Source: an uncultured Oscillospiraceae bacterium (lineage in GTDB: Bacteria > Bacillota > Clostridia > Oscillospirales > Oscillospiraceae). Taken from it: a stretch of 38,125 nucleotides of DNA. The stretch is from positions 1 to 38,125 of the forward strand of contig CANQCS010000021.1 in NCBI GenBank assembly GCA_947589745.1, written 5' to 3'. Made by a program: the position numbers and the translations under genes. Numbering within the stretch: the stretch's first letter is position 1; each line of letters opens with the position of its first letter. Below are positions 26,355-33,922 of the stretch, in pieces. The notes under the pieces are model-generated. The model made no database searches. It saw only the letters and a list, made by a program, of their open reading frames with translations, and was not told the DNA's origin.

Positions 26355-26708
26355 TTACGCCGCTATGCTGAGCTCCCAATCGGGGACCGCAGCCTCCAGC
26401 GCCTCCAGAGACACCACGGCGTTCCGCAGCGCGAAGGGCGCGTCACGAAAACCGTATACCCTCTGGGGGCTCTTACAGTTGAGCAGTTCACACTGCAGCT
26501 GCATGAAGATATAGCCCTTCAAGCACCGCTTTCCAGGCTTGTACAGCTCCACCGCGCGGATCAGCCGCACGGCCAGTTCCTGATACACGTCGTCCCGGTC
26601 CAGGCGGGCCGCCCGGATCAGAGCCTCGTTCTGACGCATCACGCTGTCGATGCACCACATATACTGTTCCACCAAGGTGTTGCGCTGCTCAACGGTCATG
26701 TGTTCCAT
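26355..26708 (-). CDS. Sigma-70 region-2-like short protein
   Basis: This 117-residue protein has a helical segment that looks like sigma factor region 2: LDRDDVYQELAVRLIRAVEL followed by YKPGKRCLKGYIFMQLQCEL. This matches the DxxQExxLxLxxAxxxYDP and FxxYxxxxxxxxl pattern of the core-binding helices. There is no region 4, so it cannot recognise a -35 on its own. The start has a strong AAAGGAGAAGAGG site. It may be an element-borne regulator or a diverged relic. Confidence 0.55.
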   Translation of the reverse strand: MEHMTVEQRNTLVEQYMWCIDSVMRQNEALIRAARLDRDDVYQELAVRLIRAVELYKPGKRCLKGYIFMQLQCELLNCKSPQRVYGFRDAPFALRNAVVSLEALEAAVPDWELSIAA

Positions 26709-26723
26709 ATTCCTCTTCTCCTT

Positions 26724-27215
26724 TCATGCTGCCTCCAGCCAGACCGTCAACGGCCGGCTGAGGTCCGCTGTCAATGTTTGTGTCCTGACGTTGACAGGAC
26801 GGTACGCGCCGTCCAGCTCGCATCCCGCCGAGATCTCCACCTGTCCGCCTGTCCGCGCAAGCTGGGCCTTCACCGTCTGATAGGTAACAGACCGCTCACA
26901 CAGGCCAGCATCCGTTCTGCAGCAGATCTGCGGGCAGTAGAGGAACCGGTCAGGGTCCTCTTTCGTCCGAAAGCCGTAGGTCCTGTACCGCCGGGTGTTC
27001 CGTCCCCGCTCCCGTTCTATGTGCTTCAGCACTCCCACCGCGGCCCAGTAGCCGCGGGTCACAAAGCAAAGGCCAACGGCAGTCCTCTCTGCCGGTGTGA
27101 GTGCGACCGGTGTTTCCGGTGCGTGGGGCGATACCGCCAGCCATTTCGCCGCGCGAAAGCTCTCCGGCGCCCAGCGGTATCCGCTGATACGGTACATAAA
27201 TCGCTGTTTTTTCAT
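26724..27215 (-). CDS. Mobile-element protein, unknown
   Basis: A 163-residue soluble protein, not recognised. Its first half contains FVTRGYWAAVGVLKHIERER and its middle YCPQICCRTDAGLCERSVTY with four Cys that might bind metal; the C-terminal part is beta-rich (GGQVEISAGCELDGAYR). The start follows AGGAG by 7 bp. It lies between pcfJ and the sigma-like gene on the same strand. Confidence 0.55.
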   Translation of the reverse strand: MKKQRFMYRISGYRWAPESFRAAKWLAVSPHAPETPVALTPAERTAVGLCFVTRGYWAAVGVLKHIERERGRNTRRYRTYGFRTKEDPDRFLYCPQICCRTDAGLCERSVTYQTVKAQLARTGGQVEISAGCELDGAYRPVNVRTQTLTADLSRPLTVWLEAA

Positions 27216-27269
27216 TTTCTCGCTCCTATGGGCAGGGTGCGCCGCTGTGGCACACCCTGCCTATCCCGC

Positions 27270-29465
27270 TCATGCCGCCTCCATCAGATCGGCGGTCAGC
27301 ACATCGACCAGGCGCCTCCCGGCCAGTTCTCCGGTGTGGATGATGACGTTGTCCTGCCGCATCTGCGCAAACTCCTGTTCCCGCAGGTCCCGGCTGACAG
27401 CCGCCCGCTTTCGGTCGCTGGCGGTCAGCCGCTTGGCGATCACACGCTGCCATTCCGCAAGGAACTTCTTCGCGTCCTCGATATCGTCCTCCTGGCGGTC
27501 GAATTTGGTACGCTTCTGCCGGACAGTGCCGTCCGGTTCCACCTCAAGCGTGTAATACGGCGTATCCGGGGCGGAGGCCCGGCGGAGAAACAGGATATAG
27601 GTCTCATGCTTCTCGATCCGGTCCCAGTAGCGGTCGCTGCCCCGGAGACAGTGGTTGAGCATATCCCCCTCCACGATAATGTCGAGCACTCCATTGGGGG
27701 CGACAATGGCATAGTCGTCGTTGGCATACTTGTACTTCTCCTGGATGGACCGGCAGATCTCATCCACATGCGGGAACCTCTTCAGTACCTCCTGCGCCTG
27801 CCGCTCCTTGTCTTTTCGCTTGCAGCGCAGCACCAGCTCGTCGTGACGCTGATGAAGCAGCTTCACCCGGTATACGATCTCGTCATCCGTGTCGATCCCC
27901 AGCTGTACGGCCATGGAGAGGTAGTCCCGCCAGGTGGTGATCACCTGACGCACGGACTCGCCGCTGCCGGCTGTCTGCCGCTGCAAATAGTGGTAGACCT
28001 GGAGCGGGCTCATCTTCTCCCAGATAAAATCCAACTCCTCCGCCTCGACTCCTTGCGCCAGGAACCATTGGAGCGCTTCTTCCGGGATGTCCCTTCCACA
28101 CTGCTTTTGCCACTGCATCCACCGAAGGAACATGACACCGCCATTGCAGCGGCGCATCAGGGCAAGTTCCTTCTTGCCGATCCCCAGCGCTTTGGTGAGG
28201 CTGGAGGCCTTCGGTTCCGGGATCACCTTTTGCGATCCACGGGCGTCGTTCCGGCACTCCTCCGTCAATTTGGGCAGCTCCGCCTTCCAGATCTTTTCGA
28301 ACGCCGGGATCCTCCTGCATACCGCCATGTACTTATCCGGATACGCAACGAGCCCATGCCGGTAGATCCACTCCGCCAGGCCGGTATGCTTCAGTACGCC
28401 CCTGGCCAGATGGGGGAGCGTCTTTCCATAGACACGCCCCGCCTTGCCGCCGTGGTTGATATAAATGCTGTCGCGTCCCAACCAGGAGCAGTTGGGCATT
28501 CCGGCGATCCACCGATAGGAGAGGTTCTTATAGCAGCCCCAGTAATAGGTGCGGGGCGTCATATCGTGTTCCGCGTCATACATGACGCGCCATCGCTCCA
28601 TGCAGGATACCTTCGGATGCCGGTAGTCCCCCTTGTGGTACAGGCGGCTGGCCCAGAACTCCCGGGTGACAAAGCCGTCCGGCCTGGCCTGGATCAGATG
28701 GACACAGACCTCCTCCGTTTCAAGCCACCGGCCCAGGCGTCCAATCGCTTTGTAGGTGATCTCATGCCGGCAGCGGGGGCAGCGGCCTTTCTTATTGTGA
28801 CGGGGCCTTTCCCTGAGAGGAACATCCTCTTCGCAATAGGAGCAATACCCCGTCCTGGCGCCTTGCCTCCGGTACTCATAGAAGATAAAGTTCTGCGGGA
28901 TACCCACCTTATCCACCCAGCGGTCCCAATCCTTGGGGAGCGCCGGCGTCAGAGCCAGGTCCGCGTCCCACTTGGCCGTCTCCCTCTCGTAACGCCGCTG
29001 CCGTTCCTCTCGCCGGATATCCAGCTGGTAGTGGAGGATCGCTTCATACCCCAGCTTGTCTGAACCCAGGTAGTCCGCCACTGCCCTGGCATCCGCATCT
29101 GTCATCCAGACGTGCGGATACATGGGCATGTACTGCGGCCAATCCAGCCGGTCCACCTTGGCTTTCCGCCATTTCCTGTTGATACGGTCATAGGTGATAA
29201 ACCGCCGGGCCTCCCGGTCAATGAAGACCTCATAGGACGGCAGACGCCCTCCAATTCTCAGACTATCCGGGTAAAAGAGGGCGACCTTCAGGATGCCGTT
29301 TTCGACCCGGCAGCGCAGGAACAGCTGGTATTTCCGCTGCATATCATAGTAGGTCTGCCAGTAGGTGCGTACCGTTCTCCTTTGAGGAGCATCCTGCCGG
29401 GCGGCCTCGATCATTTTAGGCGTGGCCATGATCCGGCGCATCCCCAGCAGTTCTTTCCTGTTCAT
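27270..29465 (-). CDS. PcfJ-like protein
   Basis: This 731-residue protein resembles PcfJ of conjugative elements (pCF10 type). A zinc ribbon lies at about 215-245 (CSYCEEDVP to RCPRCRHEITYK). The C-terminal PcfJ signature runs from about residue 600: GDMLNHCLRGSDRYWDRIE, ETYILFLRRAS, then YYTLEVEPDGTVRQKRT. The His-Cys pair and the repeated strand pattern are typical. The exact biochemical role of PcfJ is not known to me; it sits next to a PcfK-like gene, as in conjugative plasmids. The start follows GGAGG by 8 bp. Confidence 0.8.
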   Translation of the reverse strand: MNRKELLGMRRIMATPKMIEAARQDAPQRRTVRTYWQTYYDMQRKYQLFLRCRVENGILKVALFYPDSLRIGGRLPSYEVFIDREARRFITYDRINRKWRKAKVDRLDWPQYMPMYPHVWMTDADARAVADYLGSDKLGYEAILHYQLDIRREERQRRYERETAKWDADLALTPALPKDWDRWVDKVGIPQNFIFYEYRRQGARTGYCSYCEEDVPLRERPRHNKKGRCPRCRHEITYKAIGRLGRWLETEEVCVHLIQARPDGFVTREFWASRLYHKGDYRHPKVSCMERWRVMYDAEHDMTPRTYYWGCYKNLSYRWIAGMPNCSWLGRDSIYINHGGKAGRVYGKTLPHLARGVLKHTGLAEWIYRHGLVAYPDKYMAVCRRIPAFEKIWKAELPKLTEECRNDARGSQKVIPEPKASSLTKALGIGKKELALMRRCNGGVMFLRWMQWQKQCGRDIPEEALQWFLAQGVEAEELDFIWEKMSPLQVYHYLQRQTAGSGESVRQVITTWRDYLSMAVQLGIDTDDEIVYRVKLLHQRHDELVLRCKRKDKERQAQEVLKRFPHVDEICRSIQEKYKYANDDYAIVAPNGVLDIIVEGDMLNHCLRGSDRYWDRIEKHETYILFLRRASAPDTPYYTLEVEPDGTVRQKRTKFDRQEDDIEDAKKFLAEWQRVIAKRLTASDRKRAAVSRDLREQEFAQMRQDNVIIHTGELAGRRLVDVLTADLMEAA

Positions 29466-29468
29466 GCT

Positions 29469-30011
29469 CTAAGCCTCCTTCCTCTCTTTCAGATCTGTGT
29501 CATACCACCGGTCCGGCCGGACCGTTTTCCCGTCTACCCGAACCATAGCTACCTGGACAATCTTTCCGGTGTCCGGCGTCTCCTTTGCAAAGGCCAGTAT
29601 GTCGCCCTTGCTGCCGGAGGCAATGGGATCAACGCCGCGAACGACGGCAAAACCGCGGCTGGCGCGCCCCTGCTCTCTCTGAACGTGACAATTCCATCCC
29701 CGTCCCGGATGATCCACCATATAGGCCAGCGCGTGGAGGAAAAACTCCTCCCGGGTCAGCTTCTTGATAACGGTCAGTTCCGTACAGGCGATCTTGGAGT
29801 CGCGCTCATCCTCATCCACATCGCCGCCGGCGTCCACCAAATAGTATTCGGACCGCTCCATGTCGCTGTAATAGGAGAGGCAGTCCAGCGGGTCCTCCGC
29901 GCAGTGGAATCCGTTCTGGGCGCAGTTGGCCTTTTCCGTCACATTGAGTCCCATGGTGAACTGATAGCCCAGGCAGACCATGCCGGGACCAAAGCCCTTA
30001 TACGCGATCAT
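29469..30011 (-). CDS. DUF7666-like protein
   Basis: This 180-residue protein starts MIAYKGFGPGMVCLGYQF and continues with CAQNGFHCAEDPLDCLSYY, the pattern of the DUF7666 domain often seen in phages and mobile elements. The remainder is charged and unrecognised. The start codon overlaps the PcfK-like stop (ATGA), with GGAGGAG upstream, and its stop is 3 bp before the PcfJ start, indicating coupled translation. Function unknown. Confidence 0.65.
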   Translation of the reverse strand: MIAYKGFGPGMVCLGYQFTMGLNVTEKANCAQNGFHCAEDPLDCLSYYSDMERSEYYLVDAGGDVDEDERDSKIACTELTVIKKLTREEFFLHALAYMVDHPGRGWNCHVQREQGRASRGFAVVRGVDPIASGSKGDILAFAKETPDTGKIVQVAMVRVDGKTVRPDRWYDTDLKERKEA

Positions 30012-30913
30012 CCCGCTTTCTCCTCCGGCATCGTAAAGCCGCCAAGAGTGAGCTGGCCGCTGGCCGCAGACTTCTTAGGCTCCTGTTTCTTCACCTCTGG
30101 CTTCTTTGTCGGTTCTTTCTTCTCCTTCGCCCTGCCCCTGGATGGGGACTTATGACCGCCGGTGTATGGCTTGGGCACGAATTTCTCCTCATCCCCACGA
30201 TCCTCCATGGCATCCGGATCATTGAAATAGTCCACAGCCCACTGGTAGCAGAGGTCATCCGGGACGTCGGCCCCATACGCTCGCTGTCCGGGGCCCGGCT
30301 GGATACCGTTGGCTTTCATCTCATCCTGTACATAGTCCCAGGCCTTCCGGCTGATATACTGGAAACAGTGGATCATGCTCTTGCGGGGGTGCATGGTCTT
30401 CCGTGCGAAGGCCGGGTCCTCCAGGCACATGGTCTGAATATGCTCCGAAACGCACTCCTTCATATTGCGGCGGGTCAGCTTCTCCGTATCCTTGCTGACG
30501 CGCTGCATGGAGGCCATCATCACATCGTTGTCGCTCATAGCGGCCAGTTTATCCAGTTGGGCCTGTTCCTCCGCCTGTTTTGCCTGTTGTCTGGCCTCCC
30601 ACTCCGCCTTGCGTCTGGCCTCGGCTTCCTCGTGGGCCTTGCGCTTGGCATCCTCGCTGTCATCGGGCTCATTGCCGCCCTGGCCGCTCTGGAGGGCCTG
30701 CGCATCCTTTGCCTGGTTGAGCTGTTCCAGCACCGCGGGGGCGGCGTCCGCCTCCGCCTGCTGCCGGGCGTCATCCGCGAATGCCGCCGGCACATTTTCC
30801 TGGGACGTATCCGTAGGCGGCATATCCCATGGAGAAAACGCCTCCGGCTCACTGGCATCATCGAATGGCCTGTCATATGACCGCTCCAGGTCTCTTTCTG
30901 AAAAGACTCCCAT
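30008..30913 (-). CDS. PcfK-like / AcrIIA9-family protein
   Basis: A 301-residue protein. The N-terminal ~130 residues are low-complexity and acidic, passing into a coiled-coil-like Glu/Ala/Arg/Lys stretch (EEAEARRKAEWEARQQ). The central domain (about 135-245) contains VSEHIQTMCLEDPAFARKT, KSMIHCFQYISRKAWDYV and LCYQWAVDYFND, the PcfK-like core. A Lys/Pro-rich linker and a short tail GQLTLGGFTMPEEKAG end the protein. PcfK-like proteins include AcrIIA9, an inhibitor of Cas9; whether this one inhibits Cas9 is unknown. The start is at an ATG after GAGGAG; an open extension upstream has no ribosome site and overlaps the neighbouring 81-codon gene. Confidence 0.72.
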   Translation of the reverse strand: MGVFSERDLERSYDRPFDDASEPEAFSPWDMPPTDTSQENVPAAFADDARQQAEADAAPAVLEQLNQAKDAQALQSGQGGNEPDDSEDAKRKAHEEAEARRKAEWEARQQAKQAEEQAQLDKLAAMSDNDVMMASMQRVSKDTEKLTRRNMKECVSEHIQTMCLEDPAFARKTMHPRKSMIHCFQYISRKAWDYVQDEMKANGIQPGPGQRAYGADVPDDLCYQWAVDYFNDPDAMEDRGDEEKFVPKPYTGGHKSPSRGRAKEKKEPTKKPEVKKQEPKKSAASGQLTLGGFTMPEEKAG

Positions 30914-31002
30914 GATAAAATATCTCCTCACTTTGATCAAATAGTCGGAAAGGGACACAGGCCGGCATACGCCGTTCCCCATGTCCCTTTCCTCATGTTC
31001 GC

Positions 31003-31248
31003 TCACACCGCATAGACCAATGTGCTGAATGGATCGAAGCAATAGCACACCAGTCCCGGATACTGAGCCGCTTTCTCCTGGATCTGCCGCTGGATAGCGC
31101 GGGCAGGCCCCTCGTCGTAAGGCCAGTCCCATCCCTTCCAGACCATCGCCGTCAGATAGTTGTCCTCCGGGTAATAGCGGACCTCCGCGCCCAGGGCGCG
31201 GCAGGCCTCGCTCATCTCTTCGAGAGCGGTATGGCAGTTCCTGTTCAT
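31003..31248 (-). CDS. Small mobile-element protein, unknown
   Basis: An 81-residue soluble protein (ALGAEVRYYPEDNYLTAMVW, then GLVCYCFDPFSTLVYAV). The start overlaps the primase stop (ATGA), so it is probably translated by coupling. No family recognised. Confidence 0.55.
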   Translation of the reverse strand: MNRNCHTALEEMSEACRALGAEVRYYPEDNYLTAMVWKGWDWPYDEGPARAIQRQIQEKAAQYPGLVCYCFDPFSTLVYAV

Positions 31249-32762
31249 TCCCTCGATCCAGCCGCCGTACCGGGCGCGAACCGCACAGGCACGAAGCCTG
31301 TCGAATTGCAGTAGAAGAACGCTCTCCGCTCACTGTCATACAGCTCCACCACATCCGAGGCGGCCAGCCTGTGCCCGCGATAGCCGGAGGGCAGATCATT
31401 ATTGCAGCGGATAAAAATGCGCTCCAGGATCATCTCCCGTCCGTCATCCGCACTGTGGCCGATCTCCCCGTCGAACACCAGCACGTAGTCCTCCGCCGGC
31501 GGCTGCTCATAGCCTGCCGCCCGCATGGCCTCAATGCCTTGGAACGCAAAGGGATATGTCCTGACTCCGTTAAGGTCCAGCTGGTACACGCGGTATTTCT
31601 GGCTGTATTTCGGTCCCGTTTTCATTTCCTGAGCCTCCTTTTTCTGTTCTCTTTCTCTGCGAAGCGCCAGCTGCCAATCGTCTATCCCCTTATAATTGGG
31701 GTCCCAGATCAGCCTCCGGCACGCCAGCCCGTGCTTGTGCGCCAGCTGCCATACCTTGGATGCGCCGCGGCTGACCGCCTGGTTGCGGTACTTGTCCATA
31801 TCCTCCGCTTCAATGACCTCCTCCACGCCGTTCCGGCGCAAAAGAGCGAACAGCGGGTCCAGCCCGGCGGTGTTGTTGGCCCCCGCCGTGGCCGCGAAGG
31901 TGCGGCCCGTCAGGGCGTGGGCAATATCCGCTTTCAGAGCTCCCTCCGTCACATAGACTACCCGGGAGAATGGGTCCCCGATGAAATGAACAGGACTCCC
32001 GGAGGTAGTCCCCATGTTCTTGTTGGCGGAGCTCAGCGGAAGATATTTTGTGCCCGATCTTTCCGGCGGGTCGTCCCTGTTCTTGATAGGATGGTCCAGC
32101 CTGATCTGTGCGCCGTGGATCAGGCCATCCGCCCCCAGGATGGGGATGAGGATGCCAGACGTTCTCCGATGGAACTTGACCGTCCACCTGCCACTGTCGT
32201 TCATATAGAAGCCCGGTATGCCCCGCACCGTGTATCCCTGTTCCAGCAGGCGCTCCGTCAGGTGGCGGCAGAGCTGGGGCGGCGGTGTGCTCCTGAATCC
32301 GAACCGGTCGATCTGCCCGTCGGTCAGACCGCGCTTGGTACGCAGGTGTTCCCGGTGCGCGGGCGTCAGCGTCAGCAGGGAGAGCAGGGCGGACATCGTC
32401 CGGTGTACTGTCTGCGCATCCGCCCGCTCCGACTGGGGGACGGTCTCTATCTGCGCCATTTCTTTTGAAACAGCCGGCGCCGGAGCTGTGCCGCCGGTCT
32501 GGAGGGCGTCGCAGATCTCCTGATAGGCAACCGAGGTGCTGACGCCGTGGACCTTGGCGTACAGAGCCAGCATCCCGCCGCCCTCGCCGCAGTAGTTGCA
32601 GCGCCACAGGCCTTTTGTCAGATTGATATTCATCTTTCCCCGGCGGTCGCCGCAGATGGGGCAGTCTACATACACCTGGCCCGCCATCCTCCGCCTGATG
32701 TTCAGGCGGAGGAGCGAGGCCACGTCCATGATCGTAAAGGGCATGTCCGCTATGTACTCCAC
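31245..32762 (-). CDS. DnaG-like primase with CHC2 zinc finger and Toprim-like domain
   Basis: A 505-residue protein. The N-terminal zinc finger is CPICGDRRGKMNINL then GLWRCNYCGEGGGMLAL (CxxC...CxxC), the CHC2-type DNA-binding module of primases. The middle carries a Toprim-like core, VVYVTEGALKADIAHAL followed by AATAGANNT and VEEVIEAEDMDKYRN, as in phage and element primases with DUF3854. The C-terminal ~120 residues after WQLALRRERE are unrecognised. It starts with GTG, 8 bp after GGAGGAGG. It probably primes replication of the element. Confidence 0.8.
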   Translation of the reverse strand: MEYIADMPFTIMDVASLLRLNIRRRMAGQVYVDCPICGDRRGKMNINLTKGLWRCNYCGEGGGMLALYAKVHGVSTSVAYQEICDALQTGGTAPAPAVSKEMAQIETVPQSERADAQTVHRTMSALLSLLTLTPAHREHLRTKRGLTDGQIDRFGFRSTPPPQLCRHLTERLLEQGYTVRGIPGFYMNDSGRWTVKFHRRTSGILIPILGADGLIHGAQIRLDHPIKNRDDPPERSGTKYLPLSSANKNMGTTSGSPVHFIGDPFSRVVYVTEGALKADIAHALTGRTFAATAGANNTAGLDPLFALLRRNGVEEVIEAEDMDKYRNQAVSRGASKVWQLAHKHGLACRRLIWDPNYKGIDDWQLALRREREQKKEAQEMKTGPKYSQKYRVYQLDLNGVRTYPFAFQGIEAMRAAGYEQPPAEDYVLVFDGEIGHSADDGREMILERIFIRCNNDLPSGYRGHRLAASDVVELYDSERRAFFYCNSTGFVPVRFAPGTAAGSRE

Positions 32763-32808
32763 GAGACGATCCTCCTCCCGTCAGGTGTCCGGTACGCCCG
32801 CCGCCGGG

Positions 32809-33852
32809 TCATCCGGCTTTCTTCAGCTCCAGATCGTTCAGCAGCAGGGAAGCGCCGGCCTTCAGGATGTTCCCGGCGTCCTTGCACCCGTACACATACC
32901 ACTTCAGGCTGGAGGGCCGGCTGGCCGCTACCTGCCCCAGGGTCCATCCCTTGCAGGTGCCCATGGGGACTACCACGGTCTTCGCCTCCTCCAGCGACAT
33001 GCGCCGGCAGATCTCCTCCACCGGCATATCCTCCGTGTAGCCCGTCTGCTCTCTGGCAGCGGCCTCCTGCTCGCGGTCGCTCTCCACCGGAAACTCCTTC
33101 CCGGAGGCTGTCACCTCATGCTCCTGCGGCTGTTCCTGGATCTCCCGGCCGGCAGGGACCTCCCCGGCGGCCTGAATACAGGACGCCGTCATTTCCCCGT
33201 CAGGCGGCGGGGCGGTGTCCTCTGTCACCGCAGCGCCCGGCTCCGCTGCCGCTTCCGGAGCGGCGGCAACGACCGCGGCCTGCGGCGCCATTTGTCCTCC
33301 GGCCTGCTGCGGCGCCTCGTTGGGCGTAGGTTGAGCGATAGCCGCCTTCTCCCGGGGAACCTCATCAGGAACACCGACGGGGGCGCCGCTCTTCGCAGCT
33401 GCGTCTATCTGGGACAGCGGGATCTCGGAACCCCGTCCGCTGCCATCCGATACCTGGATCACATCGCAGAGCTGGATGCCGAAGCCGGCATTGTCCAGCG
33501 CCTCGTTCAGCGCGTCATCCTGCGCGGCCCGGATATACAGTCCGCCGGGCACATCCTTCGCCATCTGCGTGGAGGTGAAATTGGCGATGGGCATGGGGTC
33601 GTCCTTGCTGGCATAGAGCCTCGCTTCAATGATGGCCATCTGGTCCGTGATGCGGAGGGGATTCAGGAGCGTCCGCCCGTTGGGGCAGGCCAGCCGGAAC
33701 CACAGCTTCTTATAGGCCAGGTCCAGCTTCATCACCTTCTCTCCGGTGGCGGAGGTGGCCCTGCGGAGGAATTTCAGCGGGTCAAAGCCCGGCACTCTCC
33801 GCAGCTCCTTGGCGGCGGCCACATTCTCGATCAGCGTGTCCTTGTTCTTCAT
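32809..33852 (-). CDS. Mobile-element protein with Pro/Ala-rich linker
   Basis: A 347-residue protein in three parts. The N-terminal ~155 residues form a globular domain (RATSATGEKVMKLDLAYKKL, LLNPLRITDQMAIIEARLY). A ~115-residue disordered linker rich in Pro, Ala, Glu and Gln follows. The C-terminal ~70 residues (EAKTVVVPMGTCKGWTLGQV, SSLKWYVYGC) resemble the small domain at the C-terminus of some exonucleases and helicases. It is a frequent hypothetical next to RecD-like helicases in clostridial elements. The start follows GAGAGGAG by 8 bp. A single-stranded DNA role is conjecture. Confidence 0.6.
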   Translation of the reverse strand: MKNKDTLIENVAAAKELRRVPGFDPLKFLRRATSATGEKVMKLDLAYKKLWFRLACPNGRTLLNPLRITDQMAIIEARLYASKDDPMPIANFTSTQMAKDVPGGLYIRAAQDDALNEALDNAGFGIQLCDVIQVSDGSGRGSEIPLSQIDAAAKSGAPVGVPDEVPREKAAIAQPTPNEAPQQAGGQMAPQAAVVAAAPEAAAEPGAAVTEDTAPPPDGEMTASCIQAAGEVPAGREIQEQPQEHEVTASGKEFPVESDREQEAAAREQTGYTEDMPVEEICRRMSLEEAKTVVVPMGTCKGWTLGQVAASRPSSLKWYVYGCKDAGNILKAGASLLLNDLELKKAG

Positions 33853-33922
33853 TGCAATATTCTCCTCTCATAAAATAAATAAGAGATCCCGGCGCTTTTT
33901 CTGCACAAGGTATCTCTTTTTT

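Noticed and set aside
30914-31399. N-terminal extension of the PcfK-like protein by 162 codons
   Set aside because: It is out of frame with and fully overlaps the 81-residue gene and the primase end; the ATG at 30911-30913 has a good ribosome site.
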